A program made the translations under genes and the position numbers. 64,000 nt of DNA from CAWABB01 sp963780165 (GTDB lineage: Bacteria > Bacteroidota > Ignavibacteria > UBA10030 > UBA6906). Numbering within the stretch: the stretch's first letter is position 1; the number at the start of each line of letters is the position of its first letter. Location: positions 2,108,001 through 2,172,000 of the forward strand of contig CAWABB010000001.1 in the NCBI GenBank assembly GCA_963780165.1, in the 5' to 3' direction. The notes under the pieces were generated by a model. That model did no database searches and had not been told where the DNA came from. It saw only the letters and a program-made list of their open reading frames with translations. Positions 55,079-61,905 of this stretch are shown here, piece after piece.

Positions 55079-56050
55079 GTGCGACGCTTCCTTCGTGGCA
55101 TATTCCAGGTGGCACTAGTCCTCGTTGCCATCGTCGTTCTCGTGGCCGCTTATTTCGCGACCCGCGACTACGGCGATGACTTCCGCGAGCGGCACGGGAC
55201 GTTCCAGAGCGTGCAGACGGATTCCACCGAGGCCGACACCCTCGTGACCCGTTCCTGGGTCACGCTCACGAGCACGTCCGGGTTGCAGGTGGGGTGCGGG
55301 GTCGTCGTGCCGCATCAGCCCGCAGAAAGCCCAACCAGGAAATATCCCGCCATCATCGTGCTGGGAGGGAAGGCGACGGGGAAGAACGCGGTGCGCTATG
55401 CGTTCAATACAGACGACGTCGTCATTGTCTCGCCCGACTACGCGTACGAGCCCCGGCACGCCTATTCGGTGACGGCGTTCCTTGGCGATCTCCCCGAGAT
55501 TCACGGCGCTATCCTGGACGTGGTCCCGTCGGTGATGCTGGCGCTCGACTATCTGGAGCGGCGCGGTGATGTGGATATGTCGAAGGTGGTGATGATGGGG
55601 TACAGCTTCGGGGCCCCGTTCGTTCCCGTCATCATGGCAAACGACGCCAGGCCCGCGGTGGCTGCGATGGTATACGGCGGCGGCGACATGGAATCGCTGA
55701 TCAGGCACAACGTCAGGAGGTACGAAGGACCGTTCGTTGCGGACCTGGTCGGAAAGCTCTCTGGTGTGCTGCTGCAACCGCTGGAGCCGCTCCGGCACGT
55801 CGGAAAGATCTCGCCGCGGCCGGTTCTGATGATCAACGGCGCGGACGATGAGCAGGTTCCTCGGGCGAACGCGGAGATGCTGTACGAGTCCGCGGGACAA
55901 CCGAAGAAGATCGTCTGGCTCGAATCAAAGCACGTCAACCCTCGGAATATCGGATTGACGATGAAGATCCTCCAGACGCTTCGTGCAGAGCTTGTGGCCA
56001 TGGGGATCTTGCGGAGCGGCCTCCCTCCGATGCCCGTGATGGCCCGCTAG
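55079..56050 (+). CDS. Alpha/beta hydrolase (dienelactone hydrolase-like), N-terminally anchored
   Basis: 323 residues from a GTG at 55079; an ATG at 55010 is open but lies before the promoter -10. A single N-terminal helix (GIFQVALVLVAIVVLVAAYF) puts the domain outside the inner membrane. The nucleophile Ser is in MMGYSFGAPFVPVIM (GxSxG), the Asp is in MINGADDEQVP and the His in LESKHVNPRN. The oxyanion region is PAIIVLGGKATG. Substrate unknown. Divergent from pntA. Confidence 0.8.
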   Translation: MRRFLRGIFQVALVLVAIVVLVAAYFATRDYGDDFRERHGTFQSVQTDSTEADTLVTRSWVTLTSTSGLQVGCGVVVPHQPAESPTRKYPAIIVLGGKATGKNAVRYAFNTDDVVIVSPDYAYEPRHAYSVTAFLGDLPEIHGAILDVVPSVMLALDYLERRGDVDMSKVVMMGYSFGAPFVPVIMANDARPAVAAMVYGGGDMESLIRHNVRRYEGPFVADLVGKLSGVLLQPLEPLRHVGKISPRPVLMINGADDEQVPRANAEMLYESAGQPKKIVWLESKHVNPRNIGLTMKILQTLRAELVAMGILRSGLPPMPVMAR

Positions 56051-56101
56051 AGCCGCACGGGCTCGTTAGCGCGCCGTAACGGGGGGGGCAGAGAAGGCGC
56101 A

Positions 56102-56596
56102 TTATCGGGAGCGATGGGCTGTGGCGGACGGGGTGGTACCGCGGGTAGAGGTCAGAGAGCACGCGACGCATGGAAGCAATGCCGGCGAGAAGTCCTCGAG
56201 CGCTCCTGCACCGACTCTCTCGATTTCCACATGAGCTGCTGTGATGTGCTGCAGCAACGCGTGCACGTCGACCCCGAGACACCTGCTGCGTCTCCCGAAC
56301 AACCTCAGCTTTTCCTCCGCCTTCGCGAAGTTTCCCATCATCCCGCGGTACCGCCGCTTCACCGTGAGCAGGTGGTATGCGGCCGCAAGCTGAATAATCC
56401 CCTCGAAGAAGAGGCGCGACGGCTCCGGGTGGCGCTTCCACACCGCTTCCCATGCCTCATGGGCGTGCCAGTAGCGCTTTCGGTTGAACAGCTCCCACCC
56501 CGTGAGATAGTCTGCGATATCCACGTCGGTGAGGGCCGGCTCAGGCAGGTCGCGCCCGGCGACGTCCTGGACGGTGATTCTGGGAGGCGCAGGCAT
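56102..56596 (-). CDS. DUF309 domain-containing protein
   Basis: 164 residues. WELFNRKRYWHAHEAWEAVW, then RLFFEGIIQLAAAYHLLTVK, contain the His and Glu residues of DUF309, a small helical family with a likely metal site. The C-terminal 25 residues (LTSTRGTTPSATAHRSR) look unstructured. Function unknown. Last gene of the flavoprotein-MBL-SDR cluster, 9 nt after the SDR gene. Confidence 0.85.
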   Translation of the reverse strand: MPAPPRITVQDVAGRDLPEPALTDVDIADYLTGWELFNRKRYWHAHEAWEAVWKRHPEPSRLFFEGIIQLAAAYHLLTVKRRYRGMMGNFAKAEEKLRLFGRRSRCLGVDVHALLQHITAAHVEIERVGAGALEDFSPALLPCVACSLTSTRGTTPSATAHRSR

Positions 56597-56605
56597 CGGG
56601 ACGAG

Positions 56606-57472
56606 TTACTGTCTGCTCTTCAGGCGCTCGTAGACGGCGCGCTCGCCGAGCGCGACCGGGATCTGATACCGCTCGGCCTCTTCCCGGGACCGGGCGGACA
56701 TGACGACGAACTCGTGGGAGCCCTTGTGGGTGAAGACTTCCGCAGTGGGCTCACGAATGCAGCGGACGATCGCGACCGCGACCGCCTCAGCCGGCATTAC
56801 CCCTTCGATGGGCGGCAGCTTCGCCCCGCGGTCTGCTGCGATACTCTTCACTGCCGGACCGGCCTGTGAAAACAGTTCAAGGATCGAGCCCCCTTCGGTG
56901 GCCGATGCCCATTCGGTCATGACGCCGGCCGGGCAGACGACGCTTGCATGGATGCCCGTTTCGACAAGCTCCAGACGGAGCGCATGGGTGAACCCCACGC
57001 AGGCGTGCTTGGCCGCGACGTACGCGCTGTTGTACGGGAAGGCGATCTTGCCTGCGATCGATGCGACATTGATGATGTGGCCAGCGCCCTGGGCTCGCAT
57101 GTACTTCAAGGCCGGCCGCGTCGTGTGCCAGAGCGCGTAGACGTTTACGGCAAACATGCTCTCGATCATCTCGTCGGTGGTGTCTTCGACGCTTGAGAAG
57201 TGCCCGCGCCCCGCGTTGTTGACGAGGACATCGATCCGCCCGAATTCCCGCACTGCACGATGGATCAGCACTTCAGCCTCATCGCGTTTCGTCACGTCAC
57301 ACCTGACGGCGAGCACGGTGGCTCCAGCTGCGCGCAGCTCCCGCTCCAGCGCGGTGAGACGATCCTCCCTGCGGGCGGCAAGGACCAGGTGGTGCCCCTC
57401 ACGGGCAAGCTCCTGCGCAAGGGCGGCCCCGATACCCGAGGATGCGCCGGTGATAACAGTGACCCTGTTCAT
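56606..57472 (-). CDS. SDR family oxidoreductase
   Basis: 288 residues from the ATG at 57472; the longer open frame upstream is in the MBL gene. Rossmann motif VTVITGASSGIGAALAQELA, NNAG in DVLVNNAGRGHFSSVED, and the catalytic Ser, Tyr and Lys in INVASIAGKIAFPYNSAYVAAKHA (the YxxxK is YVAAK). After HASVVCPAGVMTEW the C-terminal part is typical of classical ketoacyl reductase-like SDRs. It reduces or oxidises an unknown alcohol/ketone with NADP(H). Confidence 0.9.
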   Translation of the reverse strand: MNRVTVITGASSGIGAALAQELAREGHHLVLAARREDRLTALERELRAAGATVLAVRCDVTKRDEAEVLIHRAVREFGRIDVLVNNAGRGHFSSVEDTTDEMIESMFAVNVYALWHTTRPALKYMRAQGAGHIINVASIAGKIAFPYNSAYVAAKHACVGFTHALRLELVETGIHASVVCPAGVMTEWASATEGGSILELFSQAGPAVKSIAADRGAKLPPIEGVMPAEAVAVAIVRCIREPTAEVFTHKGSHEFVVMSARSREEAERYQIPVALGERAVYERLKSRQ

Positions 57473-57500
57473 GGAAGCTCCGTGGGTGTCAGCAGAAGAT

Positions 57501-58538
57501 TCAGTCAGCCGAAGGAACGCCGGCGCCAGACCGGGTGGCGGGAGCACTCTCCGGCGCGACGAGCGCTGCAGGTGACGTACTTCCGAGCGTCCAGGTCTGA
57601 CCAATGTCGTCGAGCGCGACACGGTCGGGCCTGTCGGCGGCTCCTGCGCGGAACCGTGCGATCGGCTCCATGGTCGGCTCCTCGCTCTGGATGAACGTGC
57701 GCCAGTGAATGGGCATGACGTGGTATGCACCCATGTGATCGGCCATGGCCAGCGCCTGCTCGGGGTTGGCGTGGTTGCTGATCCAGGGGTCGTACGCGCC
57801 GATCGGCATGATGGCCAGGTCGATCGGGTTCGACCGCCGCCTCAGTGCCTTGAAATTCTCATGGTACGCCGTGTCGCCCCCGAAGACGATGCTCCGGCCG
57901 TTGCGCGAGAGGACGTACGCGTTGTAGCTTCGCCCGTTCCAGATCCCGCGCGAGCGGTCCTGCTCCCAGGGGTAGCGCCATCCAAAGTGCTTCACTTCGA
58001 GCGCTTCAATATGCACGCCGGCGACGTCGGCCCATTTCCCCCAGTCGAGCATGTAGACTTTCTCGAACTCGAGCGTCTCGATCACGTCGTACGTGTTCTG
58101 GGCGATGATGAGCGGCGTGGTGCGCTTGAAGTGATCCAGCGACGGAAGGTCGCAGTGATCCATGTGGGCATGTGAGAGCACGATGAAGTCGAGCTCCGGG
58201 AGGTCCTCGATCTCGAGCGCCGGGTTGACCAGCCTCCGCGGGCCGATCGTGAAGAGGCCCCCGACGTTCAGGCCGATGCGCGAAGAGAAGACGGGGTCGG
58301 TGATAAACTTCACGCCGAAGAAGTTGACGAGCACCGTGGCGTGGCCGATCCAGGCGGCCGTGATGGTGCTGTCGCTCCAGGTGGCGGGTTCGGGCCGGGC
58401 GGCTGGAGCCACTACCGGATCGTCGTTGGCGACCATCTCCCATCGCGAACGCCGGTGGGTCGTCTCCTGCGCGGGGAGCGTTGCCGCGCCGAGAAGGCCC
58501 GTGCCGACCGTTCCGATAAATTGCCGTCTGTTCATCAT
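57501..58538 (-). CDS. MBL-fold metallohydrolase, NAPE-PLD/UlaG-like, TAT-exported
   Basis: 345 residues. A TAT signal (NRRQFIGTVGTGLLGAATLP) is followed by AAWIGHATVLVNFFGVKFIT, the metal motif FIVLSHAHMDHCDLPSL, FGWRYPWEQ, IVFGGDTAYHENF and the C-terminal PIHWRTF, in the order of N-acyl phosphatidylethanolamine phospholipase D/RomA-type proteins. Expected in the periplasm and possibly acting on lipids or on phosphoesters. It lies 39 nt after the flavoprotein gene. Confidence 0.88.
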   Translation of the reverse strand: MMNRRQFIGTVGTGLLGAATLPAQETTHRRSRWEMVANDDPVVAPAARPEPATWSDSTITAAWIGHATVLVNFFGVKFITDPVFSSRIGLNVGGLFTIGPRRLVNPALEIEDLPELDFIVLSHAHMDHCDLPSLDHFKRTTPLIIAQNTYDVIETLEFEKVYMLDWGKWADVAGVHIEALEVKHFGWRYPWEQDRSRGIWNGRSYNAYVLSRNGRSIVFGGDTAYHENFKALRRRSNPIDLAIMPIGAYDPWISNHANPEQALAMADHMGAYHVMPIHWRTFIQSEEPTMEPIARFRAGAADRPDRVALDDIGQTWTLGSTSPAALVAPESAPATRSGAGVPSAD

Positions 58539-58577
58539 ACCCGTGGATTCGTAGGACGTTCCGGATCTGGCATAGTG

Positions 58578-59858
58578 CTATCCCAGGTAAGAACGCTCGC
58601 GGGGCCCGGAAGATTCCTCGGGTCGTGCCTTCGCCGCGGATTCTCCTGCCACATACCCCGTGGAAAACGCCGCCTGGAGATTGTACCCTCCGACCGGACC
58701 GGCAATATCCAGGACCTCTCCACACACGTAGAGTCCACGGACCTTCCGGGAGTGCATCGTCCGGGGATCTACCTCGTCAAGCGAAATGCCGCCAGCTGAC
58801 ACCTCCCCGCGGTCGAGAGAGATCGACGCCACGGAACCTAGCCGCCACTGCTTGAGAATTCCGACTATCGCCCGCCGGTGACTCCGGGTGAGAGTGAAAC
58901 CCCTGATGTCGGACGGGACGCCCGCGCGCTCCAGCAGCCACGGGACCATCCTGTTCGGGAGCCATTCGTCAAGGACCGTCTCGAGTGTCCGCGCGCCGCG
59001 TAGGCGGCTCAGCTCGAGAAGGTCTGTGTCGAGCGCTGCATGATCCCGGTCCGGGAAGAAATCGAATGACAAATCCACGGGGCCGGACTCGAGGGCCAGG
59101 GCGGCATCTCTGCTGACGCCGAGCGCTGCGGGCCCTGAAATCCCTTCGTGCGTGATCAGGAGGTCTCCCGACCACGATGCGCGATGCTTTCCGCGCACGA
59201 TGACCGTGAGCCGGCCGTTGCGAACGGCGATGCCGCGCCACTCGGAGGGAAGCGGCGGAGCGATCCGTATCGGTGCGAGTGCCGGTCGGATCGGGACGAT
59301 CGTGTGGCCGAGCGCCGCGGCCCATCGGAATCCGTCGCCGGTCGTTCCCGTCTTCTGGTATGACGCGCCGCCCGTTGCCAGGATGATCCGGCGGCCGGAG
59401 ATGGTGCCCGCGGAGGTGCGCACACCGCTCACGCCCTCTGCGTCGGCGGTGATGTCCTCGACCTTCGTGCCAAGCCGGATTTCGACGCCGAGCGCATGCA
59501 ACGGTCGCACAAAAGCGTCGACAACATCCTTTGCGCGCCCGCTGACGGGGAAGACCCGCTCATCGTCGCGCACCATCGTGGTGACACCCTGTTGCTCGAG
59601 TCGCTCGCGGATCTCCCGGTTGGTGCACTTATGGAATGACGGCTTGAGGAATCTTGCCTCGCGCGGGAGGAAGGCTGAGCGGACATGCTCCATGGTACCG
59701 TCATGGGTGATATTGCATTTTCCTCCGCCGGAGATAAGGAGCTTCATGCCCGTCCGGGCATTGCGCTCCAGGAGCACAACCCGCGCGCCGGATTCGGCTG
59801 CCCGGGCCGTGGCCAGAAGCCCTGCGCCACCAGCACCGATGACAATGATGGGTTCCAT
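58578..59858 (-). CDS. NAD(P)/FAD-dependent oxidoreductase (HI0933 family)
   Basis: 426 residues from the ATG at 59858, consistent with the promoter just upstream; the longer open frame has no family support. Dinucleotide-binding motif IIVIGAGGAGLLATARAAES, then MKLLISGGGKCNITHDG, a signature of the HI0933/BaiN family, GGASYQKTGTTGDGF and the C-terminal GLYVCGEVLDIAGPVGGYNL. These flavoproteins are of uncertain reaction; some are annotated as aminoacetone- or bile-acid-type reductases. First gene of the cluster with the MBL, SDR and DUF309 genes. Confidence 0.9.
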   Translation of the reverse strand: MEPIIVIGAGGAGLLATARAAESGARVVLLERNARTGMKLLISGGGKCNITHDGTMEHVRSAFLPREARFLKPSFHKCTNREIRERLEQQGVTTMVRDDERVFPVSGRAKDVVDAFVRPLHALGVEIRLGTKVEDITADAEGVSGVRTSAGTISGRRIILATGGASYQKTGTTGDGFRWAAALGHTIVPIRPALAPIRIAPPLPSEWRGIAVRNGRLTVIVRGKHRASWSGDLLITHEGISGPAALGVSRDAALALESGPVDLSFDFFPDRDHAALDTDLLELSRLRGARTLETVLDEWLPNRMVPWLLERAGVPSDIRGFTLTRSHRRAIVGILKQWRLGSVASISLDRGEVSAGGISLDEVDPRTMHSRKVRGLYVCGEVLDIAGPVGGYNLQAAFSTGYVAGESAAKARPEESSGPRERSYLG

Positions 59859-59870
59859 CGGGGATCGTAG

Positions 59871-59899
59871 AAAATACTGAAAGCGCTCTGCAAGTCCAA
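59871..59899 (-). promoter_or_regulatory. Promoter of the flavoprotein-MBL-SDR-DUF309 cluster
   Basis: On the minus strand: -35 TTGGAC (59899-59894), 17-nt spacer, -10 TATTTT (59876-59871); the start is just before the ATG at 59858, so the leader is about 10 nt. Confidence 0.65.
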
Positions 59900-60014
59900 C
59901 CAAACAGGTCCCAAAAGGCACATGCAATTCTGGTTCAGTTCTTGTGGTAAGGATGGCAGGGTCCCATGAAAAGCGTCCCGGCGATTTGCCCATAAACGAG
60001 AGAGGAGGACCGGC

Positions 60015-60749
60015 ATGAAACGACAGCAGAAAAAGCGTGCTCCATCTCCCGTCCAGCCCGTCCTGCATACGTGGCAAAGCAGCGTTTCTGACATTATCCG
60101 CTCGGCGGAGAAGTTCCTCTCCGAGGGCCGATACGACGTTGCACTGGAACAGCTGAATCAGGCGCGGGGTCTGGACCCCGCAAACCAGTACATTGATGCC
60201 ATCATCGTCCGGGCGCAGAACCTTCGGGCCACGCAGATCAACCCTGCGCAGGGACGGGATCCCGCTCTTGAAGGGTCGCGGTACCTCTCTGTGACTATCG
60301 GCAAGGAGTTTCGGGGGGGAATCAAGCCGGAGGAGACGGGGAGTCCGGAGCAAATTCGCCTGCAAATACGCCAGCTTACAGACACGGCGTCGGTGCTGCT
60401 GAGCCGTGGGCTGAACGAGAGCGCGTTCGATTCGCTGATGAAGGCATACCTTCTGGACCCTATGAATCCGGATGTCATTGCCTGCGAGGCTCGCGTTCTC
60501 CCGGCCTGGGAGCGCGTCCGACAGGCCCATGGAGACGCCTCGCCGGCCGGCACTAACGGCGCTTTCAGGAGCGAAACGGAGAGACTGAGCGGCCTTGTCC
60601 AGCAGAAAGAGCTGCAGCGGACGAACAAGGAGCGGCAGACGTGGCGGCTGGCGTCCGATCCGGGGGACCAGGATGAGCCGGACCCCTGGCAGTCGGCAAG
60701 CCAGAAAGTCGCGCTCAAGGCTCTCAGAACCCTGAGAGGCAAGGCCTAG
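60015..60749 (+). CDS. TPR-like hypothetical protein, paralogue 1
   Basis: 244 residues, with AGAGGAGG 7 nt before the ATG. A tetratricopeptide-like block (IIRSAEKFLSEGRYDVALEQ and LNQARGLDPANQYIDAIIVR) is followed by a linker (KEFRGGIKPEETGSPEQ) and a second helical block (LSRGLNESAFDSLMKAYLLD, then PMNPDVIACEARVLPAWERV). The tail is charged and disordered-looking. No export signal. I do not recognise the family. The next gene is a diverged copy, so this is a tandem duplication. Role unknown; TPR folds bind protein partners. Confidence 0.75.
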   Translation: MKRQQKKRAPSPVQPVLHTWQSSVSDIIRSAEKFLSEGRYDVALEQLNQARGLDPANQYIDAIIVRAQNLRATQINPAQGRDPALEGSRYLSVTIGKEFRGGIKPEETGSPEQIRLQIRQLTDTASVLLSRGLNESAFDSLMKAYLLDPMNPDVIACEARVLPAWERVRQAHGDASPAGTNGAFRSETERLSGLVQQKELQRTNKERQTWRLASDPGDQDEPDPWQSASQKVALKALRTLRGKA

Positions 60750-60915
60750 GCCGCTCCCGCGCGTCGTACACACATCCTTCCCTCTCTGGCGGCGTGTAAT
60801 CCCCATCACACATCGCTATCCAGCGTTTCTGCATTCTTCTCATGGTACCATCTACAAGTCACAAGCCGTGACGGCAGGCCGTGAAGTTCGTCACGCCTGC
60901 GCCGGTACACTTTCA

Positions 60916-61806
60916 ATGACAAGAAACGGGTCAACCGGTCCCATGGTGTCATACACAACAGCAGATCTCATTCGTCGTGCGGAAGAGGACATCGCAGCAG
61001 GGAAGCATCTGCTCGCGCTGGGTCTGCTGGCCGAGGCCGCGCGCCGTGAGCCTGCGAACCCGTACATCGGTGTGCTTGTCGTGAAAGCCGACAAGGGAAT
61101 CGAGCATGTCTGCGCCACGCCGGCTGAACCGGAGAACGACGGGACGGCGTCGGAGCGGCGGGCACGGCTCGCCTCGCTGGCGCTGCGCGGCGAGTTTGGA
61201 GATGGAATCGGGCTGCTGTCGCCGGGGTCTCCTGAGCGCGGAGTCGAAGGGCGCGTCAGGCTTCTGACCATGGTCGCAATCAACCTGTATGAGCGCGGAT
61301 CGTTCGAGGAAGCTCTCCAATCCCTGATGAAGGCTCACATGCTCGACCCGGGGAGTCCGCATGTCGAGGCGTGCGAGCGTCTCCTGCAGCCCGCGCTCGA
61401 GATGATGCGAAAGGGCCCGCCACCGGCGCATCCGGTGCGTAAGGCATCGCCCGAAGAGGACGATCCGGGTCGCGAGAACCTGAGTGCGTTCCTCCAGAGG
61501 AATGTACCGACGGCTGCTCACGACGCGTCGGCACGCATCGCTGCTGAGGTCACGCCGTACAACGGTGCAGGCGAATCGCGCCGGCTCGAAGCGCTGCGTG
61601 CGCGACAGGACCTGGAGCGCAAGAAGCGCGAGATCCTGCAGTGGCGACAGGCCTCGGGGCCTCCGGGCCAGCATGCCGGCAAACGGGTCCAAAAGGTCGG
61701 CAAGCAGATTTCTCCCGACAAGCCCACGTCTTCCGCACAGCAGCGGAACGCCCCGCAGTTGAGCGCCTTCTTTTCCAAGCTGAAGCAGGGGAAGCTCTTC
61801 GGTTGA
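60916..61806 (+). CDS. TPR-like hypothetical protein, paralogue 2
   Basis: 296 residues from an ATG at 60916; ATG at 60943 and GTG at 60868 are alternatives, none with a good ribosome binding site. It repeats the layout of the preceding gene: LIRRAEEDIAAGKHLLALGL and LAEAARREPANPYIGVLVVK, the linker LRGEFGDGIGLLSPGSPERG, then LYERGSFEEALQSLMKAHML and DPGSPHVEACERLLQPALEM. The C-terminal 100 residues differ from paralogue 1 and end with a Lys/Gln-rich stretch and SAFFSKLKQGKLFG. Function unknown. Confidence 0.7.
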   Translation: MTRNGSTGPMVSYTTADLIRRAEEDIAAGKHLLALGLLAEAARREPANPYIGVLVVKADKGIEHVCATPAEPENDGTASERRARLASLALRGEFGDGIGLLSPGSPERGVEGRVRLLTMVAINLYERGSFEEALQSLMKAHMLDPGSPHVEACERLLQPALEMMRKGPPPAHPVRKASPEEDDPGRENLSAFLQRNVPTAAHDASARIAAEVTPYNGAGESRRLEALRARQDLERKKREILQWRQASGPPGQHAGKRVQKVGKQISPDKPTSSAQQRNAPQLSAFFSKLKQGKLFG

Positions 61807-61846
61807 GCCGCCCGGCCACGCTTCCTATTCTTTCCGATACTTCTTC

Positions 61847-61875
61847 TTGACGCTGACGGCCTCAGGCCGTACATT
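61847..61875 (+). promoter_or_regulatory. Promoter of the DUF5686 gene
   Basis: -35 TTGACG (61847-61852), 17-nt spacer containing the inverted repeat GGCC-tca-GGCC, -10 TACATT (61870-61875). Predicted start about 24 nt before the ATG. Confidence 0.65.
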
Positions 61876-61905
61876 CTCTCTCGTCAAAACCGAGAGCTCC
61901 CCTTC

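Noticed and set aside
58578..60809. Open frame of 743 codons on the minus strand extending the flavoprotein by 317 residues.
   Set aside because: The extra part overlaps the plus-strand TPR-like gene, has no domain, and the promoter at 59871-59899 fits the start at 59858.
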